Of a DNA stretch of 64,000 nt, positions 52,490-61,935 are shown piece by piece. Each line of letters begins with the position of its first letter. Position 1 is the stretch's first letter. The DNA is from Bacteroidales bacterium (lineage in GTDB: Bacteria; Bacteroidota; Bacteroidia; Bacteroidales; UBA932): the NCBI GenBank assembly GCA_015060395.1, contig SUYP01000005.1:1-64000 (forward strand), written 5' to 3'. The notes under the pieces are model-generated. The model worked only from the letters and a program-made list of their open reading frames with translations, ran no database searches and had not been told where the DNA came from. The position numbers and the translations under genes are program-made.

Positions 52490-52552
52490 AGCCGTTTTTG
52501 ATTTGGGGCGCAAAATAATCAATCTTTTCGGATAATGAATGAAAAAAATGCC

Positions 52553-52560
52553 TACATTTG
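52553..52560 (+). promoter_or_regulatory. -7 box for nhaA
   Basis: TACATTTG lies 52 bases before ATG 52613 and within the longer in-frame extension, so it supports the shorter start. Confidence 0.45.
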
Positions 52561-52612
52561 CGGCCGTTTTGCAGAATGGCAAGTTAAGTATTCATTAAAA
52601 ATTAGCGGAATT

Positions 52613-53968
52613 ATGCCTGCAACTACTATCAACAACTACAGTTTTATCAGTACTTTCAAGAAGTACGTAAACTCGAGTGTCGTACTCATTTTCTTCACGG
52701 TTTTGGCGCTTTTGTACGCTAACATTCCTTTTATCAAGGATCTTTATTTTTCAATTTGGGGACACGAAGTAAGCCTTTCGATCGGAAATTTCAATTTCTT
52801 CAGCCACAATGGTCACGCAATGACTTTAGGTCAGGTCATCAATGACTTCCTGATGGCTATATTCTTCCTGTCTGTGGGTCTTGAAATCAAGCGTGAAATC
52901 CGTGTCGGAGAACTCTCGACAAAGGAGAAGGCCCTGCTTCCAATCATCGGTGCGTGCGGCGGTATGCTTGTTCCTGTCCTTATCTTCTGGCTTGCCTGCC
53001 CAGGAGATCCTGCGATGACAAGAGGTCTTGCGATTCCGATGGCAACGGATATCGCTTTCTCACTCGGAGTCCTTTCTGTATTCAGCAAGAGGGTTCCTGT
53101 CGGCCTCAAGGTATTCCTTGCTGCACTTGCGGTAGCCGATGACCTCGGAGGAATCATCGTCATTGCCCTTTTCTATTCTTCGCATATTGATGTCCTTTAT
53201 ATAATACTTTCTGCAGTATGCGTTCTTGCAATGGTCCTTGGAAACATCTTCAAGTGCCGTGCAAAGTCATTCTATGTCATCATCGGCCTTGTACTTTGGT
53301 ATATGATGCTCAATTCAGGTATCCACGCTACGATCGCCGGTGTGATCACCGCATTCTGCATCCCTGCAACACTTAAGAAGGGAACAGGACATTATCTTGA
53401 ACGTATCCGCCAGAATGTCAATAAGTTCCCTGTCATTGACATTGACGAACAGCATAATACGATCGTCCTTACAAACGATCAGATCCATACCCTCAAAAGC
53501 ATCGAGTCTGCTGCGGACAAGATGATCAGCCCGCTTCAGGACCTTGAGGATAATCTTCACGGTCTGATCAACTATTTCGTGATTCCTCTCTTTGCATTCG
53601 CAAATGCCGGAATCGATCTGTCGCAGATGAGTGTCGGCAGCCTCTTCTCAGGAGTAGGTCTTGCAGTAATGCTCGGTCTGGTGCTCGGCAAGTTCCTTGG
53701 AGTCTTCTCATTCTCCTGGCTTGCCATCAAGCTCAACATCGTGCAGCTTCCGGCAAATACCACCTGGAAGGCATTTGCCAGTGTCTGCGTGGTCTGCGGA
53801 ATCGGCTTTACCGTATCTATGTTCATTGCGGATCTTTCATACGCAGGTCTGGGCGCAGAAGGTGCAGCCCTCCTCTCGCAGGCAAAGCTTGGAGTACTCG
53901 TAGGCTCGGTTGTTTCTGCCATACTTGGAGTCATCCTTCTTGGCAAGACTCTGCCGAAGGAAAGTTAA
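52613..53968 (+). CDS. nhaA: Na+/H+ antiporter NhaA
   Basis: The product has 451 residues and about 12 spans. The catalytic pair lies in Ala-Val-Ala-Asp-Asp-Leu-Gly-Gly, and the N-terminal helix contains the short pre-span segment and Gly-Leu-Glu-Ile-Lys-Arg-Glu. It exchanges sodium for protons. A hydrophilic insertion of about 50 residues between spans (Lys-Lys-Gly-Thr-Gly-His-Tyr-Leu-Glu) is longer than in E. coli but usual in Bacteroidota. Its stop overlaps the convergent gene by four bases. Confidence 0.9.
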   Translation: MPATTINNYSFISTFKKYVNSSVVLIFFTVLALLYANIPFIKDLYFSIWGHEVSLSIGNFNFFSHNGHAMTLGQVINDFLMAIFFLSVGLEIKREIRVGELSTKEKALLPIIGACGGMLVPVLIFWLACPGDPAMTRGLAIPMATDIAFSLGVLSVFSKRVPVGLKVFLAALAVADDLGGIIVIALFYSSHIDVLYIILSAVCVLAMVLGNIFKCRAKSFYVIIGLVLWYMMLNSGIHATIAGVITAFCIPATLKKGTGHYLERIRQNVNKFPVIDIDEQHNTIVLTNDQIHTLKSIESAADKMISPLQDLEDNLHGLINYFVIPLFAFANAGIDLSQMSVGSLFSGVGLAVMLGLVLGKFLGVFSFSWLAIKLNIVQLPANTTWKAFASVCVVCGIGFTVSMFIADLSYAGLGAEGAALLSQAKLGVLVGSVVSAILGVILLGKTLPKES

Positions 53969-54465
53969 GACAGGGGTTTACCTGCTTTTCTGGAAACCAT
54001 AGATGTGTCCTCTGCTGCTGAAACGGTCGCGGAGGACACATTTTCTGTCAGTACGAGTCTTTTCATTTCAGCCTTGTGAAGTATCATAGCGTCCCTGAGG
54101 TATCTTATCCCTCTTGGGAAGAATTTTCTGAACTCCCTCACATTGTCGCACATCATCTCACAGCTGAACATAATATTCTTCATATTATCAAGTATCACGG
54201 GCCTTACAAGGAATGTGTCCAGCATAGCTGCATTCGAAGCCTCGAGGAACAGGTCGTATGCATCTTCATCTATGGAGAAAAATATCCTTATGGATAAAAT
54301 CCCCTCATCATATTCTACGACAGCGACATTGTCTTCGACATCGAAGATGATATGCGTTTTTTCGTATGTCGGATAATATCCTTCTTCCATCATACATCTG
54401 AATATGCTTCTCATATTCAATGAGTTGTGCGGGTTCTTCGCACGTTTTTCCTTGTATTGTCCCAT
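53965..54465 (-). CDS. conserved protein of unknown function (YbjN-like fold possible)
   Basis: The product has 166 residues, soluble with no signal peptide. Strand pattern Thr-His-Ile-Ile-Phe-Asp-Val-Glu-Asp followed by Val-Ala-Val-Val-Glu-Tyr and a helix with Cys-Glu-Met-Met-Cys recalls YbjN/type III chaperone-like domains, but the match is weak. A basic N-terminal stretch (Lys-Arg-Ala-Lys) may bind nucleic acid or be disordered. It overlaps nhaA at the stop and reads against it. Confidence 0.65.
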   Translation of the reverse strand: MGQYKEKRAKNPHNSLNMRSIFRCMMEEGYYPTYEKTHIIFDVEDNVAVVEYDEGILSIRIFFSIDEDAYDLFLEASNAAMLDTFLVRPVILDNMKNIMFSCEMMCDNVREFRKFFPRGIRYLRDAMILHKAEMKRLVLTENVSSATVSAAEDTSMVSRKAGKPLS

Positions 54466-54572
54466 AACGGAAAATATTAATTCACTACTGCGTTTCTCTT
54501 TGACATATATGATGCCGGAGTCTTGGTAAATTGGAATTTAAATTCTATTTTTACAGAAAATGCTACATTTAT

Positions 54573-55694
54573 ATGAGACGTTTATTCATCAGCATCCTGG
54601 CAGTTTGCGCTGCATTTTCGTATCTTTCCTGTACCGGTGAGGCTTCCGGAGAACCTGAATTCTGGCTTGGTGCCGATATCAGTTGGGCAACGGAATACGA
54701 GGCACGTGGATATAACTTCTATAATTCAGCAGGAGATGAGAGGGAGTGTACCGAGCTGATGAAGGAACTGGGTCTGAATGCAGTCCGACTGCGTGTGTGG
54801 GTGGATCCTTCTGCTCACGGAGGATGGTGCAGCAAGGAGGATCTTCTGGTGAAGTGCCAGCGTGCTGAGAAACTTGGAATGGCCATTCTGGTCGATTTCC
54901 ATTACAGCGACTGGTGGGCAGATCCTGCAAAACAGAACATACCTGCATCCTGGTCAGGGCATAGTTATGAACAGATGAAGCAGGATCTCACTGCCCATAC
55001 GGTGGAAGTACTTCAGTATCTGAAGGATAACGGCATTACTCCCAAGTGGATACAGGTGGGGAATGAAACCCGCAACGGTTTCCTGTGGAGCGTGAAGTCC
55101 AATGAAATGGGATGGCCTGTGCACGATGAGAACGGAAATACCATCATTACCGAGTCAATGGGGCACGCCGTCCATAATCCGGAACAATATGCCGGTTTCT
55201 TTGCAGCCGGCTATGATGCCTGCAAGAGCGTCTTCCCGGAATCTATCGTTATGGTGCATCTTGACAATGGCTTTGACCGTGAACTCTATGACTGGAATCT
55301 CGGCGTCCTGAAGGCAGGGGGAGCCAAATGGGATATGATTGGTATGTCGCTATATCCATATTGGGCGATGGACGGAGGTTTCAGGGATGATGCTGAAACT
55401 ACCATTACCGATTGTATCGAGAATATCCGCTATGTCAGCGGGAAGTTCGACTGCGATGTGATGATTGTGGAGACGGGCTTCCTTGTCGATGAGTCCCGTC
55501 CGGAAGTGCTTGAAGAGGGTAGAAGGCAGCTGGCAAGAGTGATCCGTGAGTCTATGAATGAAACCGGCGGACGATGCAAGGGCGTTTTCTATTGGGAGCC
55601 CGAGTGCAAGCCATCGCAGTATAAGCTTGGCGCTTTTACAGAAGACGGCCGCCCGACGGTGATTATGGATGCATTCTCTGACTGGTCTGAGTAA
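54573..55694 (+). CDS. GH53 arabinogalactan endo-beta-1,4-galactanase, lipoprotein
   Basis: The product has 373 residues from ATG 54573, with lipobox YLSC (Cys20). GH53 features: Asn-Ala-Val-Arg-Leu-Arg-Val-Trp, Phe-His-Tyr-Ser-Asp-Trp-Trp-Ala-Asp-Pro, the acid-base Glu165 in Val-Gly-Asn-Glu-Thr and the nucleophile Glu300 in Ile-Val-Glu-Thr-Gly-Phe. It cuts beta-1,4-galactan of pectin side chains at the cell surface. The next gene starts 12 bases after its stop. Confidence 0.87.
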   Translation: MRRLFISILAVCAAFSYLSCTGEASGEPEFWLGADISWATEYEARGYNFYNSAGDERECTELMKELGLNAVRLRVWVDPSAHGGWCSKEDLLVKCQRAEKLGMAILVDFHYSDWWADPAKQNIPASWSGHSYEQMKQDLTAHTVEVLQYLKDNGITPKWIQVGNETRNGFLWSVKSNEMGWPVHDENGNTIITESMGHAVHNPEQYAGFFAAGYDACKSVFPESIVMVHLDNGFDRELYDWNLGVLKAGGAKWDMIGMSLYPYWAMDGGFRDDAETTITDCIENIRYVSGKFDCDVMIVETGFLVDESRPEVLEEGRRQLARVIRESMNETGGRCKGVFYWEPECKPSQYKLGAFTEDGRPTVIMDAFSDWSE

Positions 55695-55706
55695 ACTGTC
55701 TGTAGT

Positions 55707-57281
55707 ATGAAAAACATTGTCTTGCCGGATAATAAAGAGAGAAGTCTGGCTTTCTATCTCGCTATGGAGGAGTTCGTGGCGAGGTCAGTTGAGGATGAGG
55801 CTTTCTTCGTATGGAGGGTGGCTCCTACTGTCATAATAGGCAGAAATCAGGACCTTGAAGCAGAGGTCAATATGGATTATTGCCGCCAGCACGATGTGAA
55901 GGTGGTGCGTCGCAAGAGCGGGGGAGGATGTGTGTATTCCGATATGGGCAATATAATGATTTCCTTTGTTTCCCGCAGAGGTGATGTCGCTGAAATATTT
56001 GATAAATATCTGACTTCTTTGACTTTATGTCTTCGCGCGCTAGGTCTTTCTGCAGAGAAATCCGGCAGAAACGATATTCTTGTCGAAGGACGGAAGGTCA
56101 GCGGAAATGCCTTCCATCAGATGCCGGACAGGAGCGTCGTACACGGCACACTGCTCTATGATACAGATTTCGAGGCATTGGAAAAGGCGATCAGGCCGCC
56201 TGTGGAAAAACTTGTCCGCCACGGTGTGGCTTCTGTACGGCAGAGGGTGGAAAATCTGAGAACCTATCTCGATCCTTCTAAAATAGATTCTGTCGAGACT
56301 CTTCAGAGGTATCTTGTGGAGTATTTCTGTGACGGGACCATTGCCCTGTCTGAGACTGATGTAAGGAATATAGAAGAGAATAGTTATGAATATGAAATTC
56401 CTGTCGGACAATATGTCATAGGGATTGGCGAAGCACTCTGGGACTGCCTGCCTGAAGGAAGAAAAATCGGTGGTGCTCCGGCAAACTTTGCTTATCACGC
56501 AGGACAGTTCGGATTCAGATCACTCGCCATCAGTGCAATAGGTGATGACCAGCTTGGACGTGAGATCAAGGAAAAGTTTGACCAGAGAGGACTTGATTAC
56601 AGACTTGAGACCGTTCCTTATCCTACCGGAACAGTTCAGGTGACTTTGGATGAGAAGGGAATCCCTTGCTACGAAATCAAGGAGAATGTAGCTTGGGACA
56701 ATATTCCTTATTCTTCCGCTCTGGAAGAACTCGCAAAGAACTGTAAGGCTGTATGTTTCGGTTCTCTGGCTCAGAGGAATGACGTTTCAAGAGAAACTAT
56801 CAACCGTTTTCTTGATGCGATGCCTGACTCGGATGATACTTACAAGATCTTCGACATCAATCTCAGACAGCATTTCTACTGCAAGGAGACCATCGAGAGC
56901 TCTTTTGGAAAGTGTAATGTGCTGAAGATCAATGATGAGGAACTTGTGGTGGTGTCAGAGATGTTCGGATGTCAGGGACTCTCTCAGGAAGAGGCCTGCA
57001 AGAAACTTCTGAAAGACTACGGATTCAGAATGCTCATACTAACCTGTGGTACTGACGGCAGTTATATCTTCAGTGCAGATGAGGTCTCGTTCCAGGATAC
57101 TCCGAAGGTCGAGGTGGCTGATACGGTAGGTGCCGGTGATTCATTTACCGGATCATTCATAGCCTCGATTCTCAGAGGAAAGACTATTACGGAAGCACAT
57201 AAGCGTGCTGTAGAAGTTTCTGCATTTGTATGTACACAGAAAGGTGCAATGCCAGTACTTCCGGAAGATATGACTAATTAA
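55707..57281 (+). CDS. lipoate-protein ligase fused to PfkB-family sugar kinase
   Basis: A single 524-residue frame. Residues 1-215 are LplA-like: Arg-Arg-Lys-Ser-Gly-Gly-Gly (68-74), and the catalytic Lys130 in Lys-Val-Ser-Gly-Asn-Ala. Residues about 232-520 are a fructokinase-like PfkB kinase: Gly-Gly-Ala-Pro-Ala-Asn (255-260) and Gly-Ala-Gly-Asp (475-478, catalytic Asp478). No stop or in-frame Met separates the halves, and the only nearby ATG (56386) is out of frame. The ligase half likely loads lipoyl groups on GcvH of the operon just downstream; the kinase half may serve sugars released by the upstream galactanase. The link between the two activities is unclear. Confidence 0.85.
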   Translation: MKNIVLPDNKERSLAFYLAMEEFVARSVEDEAFFVWRVAPTVIIGRNQDLEAEVNMDYCRQHDVKVVRRKSGGGCVYSDMGNIMISFVSRRGDVAEIFDKYLTSLTLCLRALGLSAEKSGRNDILVEGRKVSGNAFHQMPDRSVVHGTLLYDTDFEALEKAIRPPVEKLVRHGVASVRQRVENLRTYLDPSKIDSVETLQRYLVEYFCDGTIALSETDVRNIEENSYEYEIPVGQYVIGIGEALWDCLPEGRKIGGAPANFAYHAGQFGFRSLAISAIGDDQLGREIKEKFDQRGLDYRLETVPYPTGTVQVTLDEKGIPCYEIKENVAWDNIPYSSALEELAKNCKAVCFGSLAQRNDVSRETINRFLDAMPDSDDTYKIFDINLRQHFYCKETIESSFGKCNVLKINDEELVVVSEMFGCQGLSQEEACKKLLKDYGFRMLILTCGTDGSYIFSADEVSFQDTPKVEVADTVGAGDSFTGSFIASILRGKTITEAHKRAVEVSAFVCTQKGAMPVLPEDMTN

Positions 57282-57300
57282 CTGATATATCAGTATGTGT

Positions 57301-57338
57301 ATCGCCGTAAGGTTTCTGAAAATCTTTCGGCGATTTTC
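57301..57338 (+). terminator. terminator after the ligase-kinase gene
   Basis: A 7-bp GC stem (57301-57307 with 57328-57334) extended inward by further pairs is followed by TTTCATTTT. It separates this gene from the gcv operon. Confidence 0.75.
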
Positions 57339-57379
57339 ATTTTCTCTGATTTCTATTGCTTCTTTGTTTATTTTTTGAT

Positions 57380-57387
57380 TAAATTTG
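57380..57387 (+). promoter_or_regulatory. -7 box of the glycine cleavage operon
   Basis: TAAATTTG lies 34 bases before the gcvT ATG. There is no room or pattern for a glycine riboswitch between this box and the gene. Confidence 0.5.
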
Positions 57388-57421
57388 AAAGATTTATCGA
57401 ATTATTATAACACTACATACA

Positions 57422-58525
57422 ATGGAAGATAACCTCTTGAAGACCTGTCTTTATGACAAGCACGTCGCTCTCGGAGCGCAGATGAGCCCTTTCGGCGGCT
57501 TCATTATGCCGATCCAATATACTACCATTACCGATGAGCACAATGCTGTTCGTCATCGTGCGGGAATGTTTGATGTTTCGCATATGGGAGAGATATTCGT
57601 AAGCGGCCCTGATGCAAAGAAATTTGTGAATCATATCTTTTCCAACAATATAGCCGGTATTCCGGATGGAAAGATTTTATATGGTATGCTCCTGTATCCG
57701 AACGGAACGGTTGTGGATGATCTCCTTGTATATAAGGAATTCGAGCCTGACAGATATCTGCTTGTCGTGAATGCCTCGAACATTGCAAAGGATTATGATT
57801 GGATCTGTGCACAGAAGGAAGGATATGATGTGGAGATTGTGAATGCTTCAGACTCCTGGGGAGAGATTGCTCTTCAAGGTCCAGAGGCAGAGAGGTTTGC
57901 AGTTGAGACCCTTGGCCTGGAACCGGTTGCAGCCCTGGGGTTCTATACATATTGTGAGATGGAATGGAAGGGTGCGAGGATGATTGTGAGCCGTACAGGA
58001 TATACAGGTGAGGATGGCTTCGAGATATATTGCTCTCACGAGGCGATAAATGAAATATGGGATATCCTTCTTGGGGCCGGGGTAGTGCCTTGCGGTCTTG
58101 GATGCCGTGACACGCTCCGTTTTGAGGCTGGACTTCCACTTTATGGCCACGAACTCAGTGACGAGATCACACCTCTTGAGGCCGGTCTGGGTATGTTCGT
58201 GAAGGTGAAGGATAAAGAGGAGTTCATAGGACGTGAGGCCATAGTGGCACAGAAGGAAGCCGGCTTGACCCGCAAGATTGTCGGTATAGAACTTCAGGAT
58301 AAGGCAATTCCGCGTGCCGGATATCCCGTCGAGGTGAATGGAGAACAAGTGGGAACCGTGACTACAGGTTACCGTTCTATCTCGACTGACCGCAGCGTAT
58401 GTGTGGCAATGGTCGATAAGGCATATACCGAACTCGGAACTTCAGTGGAAATACGTATCAGAAAGAAGGTGTTCCCGGGTATCGTTACCAGAAAGCGCTT
58501 CTACGAAACCAATTATAAGAAATAA
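57422..58525 (+). CDS. gcvT: glycine cleavage system T protein (aminomethyltransferase)
   Basis: The product has 367 residues. It transfers the methylene of aminomethyl-lipoyl H protein to tetrahydrofolate, releasing ammonia. Family motifs: Gly-Met-Phe-Asp-Val-Ser-His-Met-Gly-Glu, Gln-Gly-Pro-Glu-Ala, Arg-Thr-Gly-Tyr-Thr-Gly-Glu-Asp-Gly-Phe-Glu, and Gly-Cys-Arg-Asp-Thr-Leu-Arg-Phe-Glu-Ala-Gly-Leu. First gene of the gcv operon. Confidence 0.93.
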   Translation: MEDNLLKTCLYDKHVALGAQMSPFGGFIMPIQYTTITDEHNAVRHRAGMFDVSHMGEIFVSGPDAKKFVNHIFSNNIAGIPDGKILYGMLLYPNGTVVDDLLVYKEFEPDRYLLVVNASNIAKDYDWICAQKEGYDVEIVNASDSWGEIALQGPEAERFAVETLGLEPVAALGFYTYCEMEWKGARMIVSRTGYTGEDGFEIYCSHEAINEIWDILLGAGVVPCGLGCRDTLRFEAGLPLYGHELSDEITPLEAGLGMFVKVKDKEEFIGREAIVAQKEAGLTRKIVGIELQDKAIPRAGYPVEVNGEQVGTVTTGYRSISTDRSVCVAMVDKAYTELGTSVEIRIRKKVFPGIVTRKRFYETNYKK

Positions 58526-58553
58526 GTATAACATTCAATAAAGAGACAAAATT

Positions 58554-58937
58554 ATGGCAAAGACAGTTGAAGGACTCTATTACAGCGAGTCACACGAATG
58601 GGTAAAGGTTGAAGGTAATGTTGCAATCGTAGGCATTACTGATTTCGCTCAGCACGCAATGGGAGATCTCTCATACGTGGATATGCCTGAGGTTGATGAC
58701 GAACTCGAAAAAGGCGAAGAGTTCGGCGCAGTTGAAAGCGTAAAGGCTGCCAGCGACCTCTATAGTCCTGTGACAGGTACTGTCGTAGAGATCAATGAGG
58801 AGCTTGAAGACGCGCCAGAGCTTCTCAACCAGGATGCTTTCGCTAACTGGATTATGAAGGTGGAGATGAGCGATCCTTCAGAGCTTGAGACTCTGATGGA
58901 TGCAGCCGCTTACGAGGCAATGTGCGCTAACGAGTAA
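58554..58937 (+). CDS. gcvH: glycine cleavage system H protein
   Basis: The product has 127 residues. The lipoyl-accepting Lys64 sits in Glu-Ser-Val-Lys-Ala-Ala-Ser-Asp. The segment Ser-His-Glu-Trp-Val at the N-terminus is typical. It shuttles the aminomethyl group between P, T and L proteins, and is the likely substrate of the lipoate ligase upstream. Confidence 0.94.
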   Translation: MAKTVEGLYYSESHEWVKVEGNVAIVGITDFAQHAMGDLSYVDMPEVDDELEKGEEFGAVESVKAASDLYSPVTGTVVEINEELEDAPELLNQDAFANWIMKVEMSDPSELETLMDAAAYEAMCANE

Positions 58938-58947
58938 ATTGAATATT

Positions 58948-60276
58948 ATGGCATTCGCTTATTTTCCACATACGGAAGATGACATACGTCAGATGCTGGA
59001 CAGAATCGGAGTAGGATCCCTTGAGGATCTCTACTCCGATGTTCCTCAGGACGTCATCTACCGCGAAGAATATGACCTTCCGGACGCTATGTCCGAGCTT
59101 GAGGTCCGTCAGTATTTTGAGGGACTGGCAGAATTCAATACGAGCCTGTTCTGCCTTTGCGGTCTTGGTGCATACGACCATTATTCTCCGGCCGTCATTC
59201 CTCATATCATATCACGCTCGGAGTTCCATACCGCATATACGCCATATCAGCCGGAGGTGTCTCAGGGTACTCTCAGATATATCTTCGAATATCAGTCGAT
59301 GATCACTGAGCTGACCGGTATGCACTGCACGAATGCTTCTATGTACGACGGTGCTACAGCTGCTGCTGAGGCTATGATGATGGCGATGGCTTCTACAAAG
59401 AAGAAGACCCGCGTCCTTCTGTCCGAAGGTCTTCTCCCTCAGGTCGTGAAGGTTGTAAAGACATACGCAAAGTTCAATGGCGTTGAACTGGGATTCATTC
59501 CTTGTCAGGACGGAGTCACTTCATACGGAGCAATGCTGACAGAACTGGCTGCAGGAGACGTGGCAGGCGTTCTTGTGCCTGGCATCAATAAATATGGTAT
59601 CATAGAGGACCTTACGGGCTTCGCTGATGCCGTACACGCTCAGAAGGGACTTCTGATGGTATATTCCGATCCTTCATCACTTGCCGTGATAAAGACTCCT
59701 GGCGAGTGGGGGGCTGACATTGTATGTGGTGACTCTCAGACTCTCGGTGTTCCTCTCTGTTACGGAGGACCATACGTAGGCTTCCTTGCCTGTACGAAGG
59801 ATCACGTCCGCAAACTTCCGGGCAGAATCGTTGGAGCTACAAAGGATGTTGACGGAAAACGTGCATACGTGCTTACACTTCAGGCACGTGAACAGCATAT
59901 CCGTCGTGAGAAGGCAACGAGCAACATCTGTTCGAATCAGTCTCTGATGGCTCTCTATGTGACTGTATATATGTCACTTATGGGACCGAAAGGCCTTCGT
60001 GAGGTCAATGAACTCAGCTATGGAGGCGCTCATTATCTTTATGAAGGACTGCTAGGTACAGGCCTTTTCGAAAAGGCCTTCGACAAGCCGTTCCTGAAGG
60101 AGTTCACACTCAAGGCTCTGGCACCTGTTGATAAGATCCAGGACGCTCTCCAGATGATCGGTGTATTTGGCGCTGTCGAAGTGGAAAAGGGACTTGTGAA
60201 TTTCTGTGTGACCGAAAAGGTATCAAAGGATAATATTGACGCTGTTGTTGAATATCTTAAAGGACTTGAGCTATGA
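58948..60276 (+). CDS. gcvPA: glycine dehydrogenase (decarboxylating) subunit 1
   Basis: The product has 442 residues from ATG 58948, ten bases after gcvH. It is the N-terminal half of the split P protein: [14 protein letters not shown], and Ala-Ser-Met-Tyr-Asp-Gly-Ala-Thr-Ala. It overlaps gcvPB by ATGA, so the two subunits are made together. Confidence 0.92.
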   Translation: MAFAYFPHTEDDIRQMLDRIGVGSLEDLYSDVPQDVIYREEYDLPDAMSELEVRQYFEGLAEFNTSLFCLCGLGAYDHYSPAVIPHIISRSEFHTAYTPYQPEVSQGTLRYIFEYQSMITELTGMHCTNASMYDGATAAAEAMMMAMASTKKKTRVLLSEGLLPQVVKVVKTYAKFNGVELGFIPCQDGVTSYGAMLTELAAGDVAGVLVPGINKYGIIEDLTGFADAVHAQKGLLMVYSDPSSLAVIKTPGEWGADIVCGDSQTLGVPLCYGGPYVGFLACTKDHVRKLPGRIVGATKDVDGKRAYVLTLQAREQHIRREKATSNICSNQSLMALYVTVYMSLMGPKGLREVNELSYGGAHYLYEGLLGTGLFEKAFDKPFLKEFTLKALAPVDKIQDALQMIGVFGAVEVEKGLVNFCVTEKVSKDNIDAVVEYLKGLEL

Positions 60277-61808
60277 AGTACTACGATAAACTGATCTTTG
60301 ATCTTTCCAAGGCAGGAAGACAGGGATATTCATTGCCGTCAAACAAGTGGGATCATTCTGTTTCCGAGCTTCCTGCAGGTCTTCAGCGCGCAAATGCTCC
60401 GGCTCTTCCCGAGGTGAGCGAACTGGATGTGGTACGCCATTATACGAACCTCTCCCAGATGAATTTCGGTGTTGATTCGGGATTCTATCCTCTCGGAAGC
60501 TGCACTATGAAATATAATCCTAAGATCAATGAAGAGATTGCGGCAATGCCTGCATTTGCAGGACTTCATCCGTTGCAGCCTGCTTCTACCGTGCAGGGGG
60601 CGTTACGTCTCTACAAAGATCTTTCTGCAGCCCTCTCTGCTATCACAGGTATGGCTGAATTCACTCTGGATCCGTTTGCCGGAGCTCACGGAGAACTTAC
60701 CGGACTTATGGTGATCAGACAGTATCATATTTCTCGTGGAGATCTGAAGCGTACCAGAATAATCGTTCCGGACAGTGCTCACGGAACCAATCCTGCATCA
60801 GCAGCTGTTTGCGGCCTCGAGATCGTTCAGGTGAAGTCGAATGCAATGGGACTTGTTGATGTTGAGGATCTTAAGCCCCTTCTTGATGATACCATTGCCG
60901 GTATTATGATGACCAATCCGAACACTCTCGGTCTTTTCGAGAAGGATATAAAGGAAATCGCTGCCCTTGTACACCAATGCGGCGGTCTGCTTTATTATGA
61001 CGGAGCGAATATGAATCCTCTTATGGGTGTGGTACGTCCGGGCGATATGGGCTTCGATGTGCTTCACCTCAATCTTCACAAGACATTCTCGACTCCTCAC
61101 GGAGGTGGAGGACCTGGGGCTGGACCGGTAGGTGTTGCTGCTCATCTTGTTTCTCATCTGCCTGTTCCTAAGGTTATGGAGGCCGAAGACGGATCATTAT
61201 ATGTCGCAGATGGAACTTGCCGCTGTGACTCTTCTCCGGAAGGTGCCGGTGCTTTCGGTCCGGCCTGCGCCTGTGCTCCTGAATGCAAGTGCGGATGCCA
61301 GGCTTGCGGTCAGATTTCAGGATTTATGGGCAATTTCGGAGTACTCCTGAGGGCATATACATATATCCTGATGCTTGGCAAGCAGAATATAAAGATGGTA
61401 GGACCTCTTGCTGTCCTTGGCGCTAATTATATCAAGGAGTCACTGAAGGAGTGCTATAAGCTCCCTATCGATTCTGTATGCAAGCACGAGTTCGTTTTCG
61501 ACGGTCTTGCAGACCAGTCAACAGGAGTTACGACCCTTGATATCGCAAAGAGGCTTCTTGACTACGGATTCCACGCGCCTACGATATATTTCCCTCTGCT
61601 CTTCCATCAGTCGATTATGATCGAGCCTACGGAGACTGAGTCAAAGGAAACTCTGGACGGGTTCATTGAAATAATGAAGCACATTGCATCCGAGGCGATT
61701 GCAGATCCTGATTCTCTCAAGACAGCGCCGCATACAACTCCTGTACGCCGTCTTGATGAAACAACTGCCGCACGTCAGCCGGTGCTCAGATATAAGGATA
61801 TGAACTAA
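60273..61808 (+). CDS. gcvPB: glycine dehydrogenase (decarboxylating) subunit 2 with Cys-rich insertion
   Basis: The product has 511 residues, about 25-30 longer than usual. It holds the pyridoxal phosphate Lys270 in [10 protein letters not shown] and the Gly-Gly-Gly-Gly-Pro-Gly loop. Between the standard Pro-Val-Pro-Lys and Tyr-Gly-Asn-Phe-Gly-type segments lies an insertion with eight cysteines between Cys316 and Cys345 in pairs Cys-x-Cys and Cys-x-x-Cys. This looks like a metal or iron-sulfur site not expected in the family. Otherwise the enzyme should decarboxylate glycine together with GcvPA. Confidence 0.9.
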   Translation: MKYYDKLIFDLSKAGRQGYSLPSNKWDHSVSELPAGLQRANAPALPEVSELDVVRHYTNLSQMNFGVDSGFYPLGSCTMKYNPKINEEIAAMPAFAGLHPLQPASTVQGALRLYKDLSAALSAITGMAEFTLDPFAGAHGELTGLMVIRQYHISRGDLKRTRIIVPDSAHGTNPASAAVCGLEIVQVKSNAMGLVDVEDLKPLLDDTIAGIMMTNPNTLGLFEKDIKEIAALVHQCGGLLYYDGANMNPLMGVVRPGDMGFDVLHLNLHKTFSTPHGGGGPGAGPVGVAAHLVSHLPVPKVMEAEDGSLYVADGTCRCDSSPEGAGAFGPACACAPECKCGCQACGQISGFMGNFGVLLRAYTYILMLGKQNIKMVGPLAVLGANYIKESLKECYKLPIDSVCKHEFVFDGLADQSTGVTTLDIAKRLLDYGFHAPTIYFPLLFHQSIMIEPTETESKETLDGFIEIMKHIASEAIADPDSLKTAPHTTPVRRLDETTAARQPVLRYKDMN

Positions 61809-61810
61809 CA

Positions 61811-61920
61811 CAAATTGGCAGACATTGATGTGGAAGTGGCATTTTCCCACCCCCGGGTAGGGGGAGGGGCCCGCTCGCAGAGTGGGAGGGGGCCACTGGA
61901 ACATCTTGTCTGCCAATTTG
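61811..61920. repeat. 110-bp palindromic element
   Basis: Outer arms of 14 bp (61811-61824 with 61907-61920) are perfect; inside, 61827-61831 pairs with 61901-61905 and 61835-61840 with 61892-61897. The centre is C- and G-rich. It sits between gcvPB and lpdA and would fold into a long hairpin in the mRNA. It resembles a MITE or REP-type element. Confidence 0.6.
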
Positions 61921-61935
61921 GTAATTGTATATGAT

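Noticed and set aside
57282..57421. Glycine riboswitch before gcvT
   Set aside because: The gap holds a terminator and a promoter box; the remaining leader of about 30 bases is too short for the aptamer.
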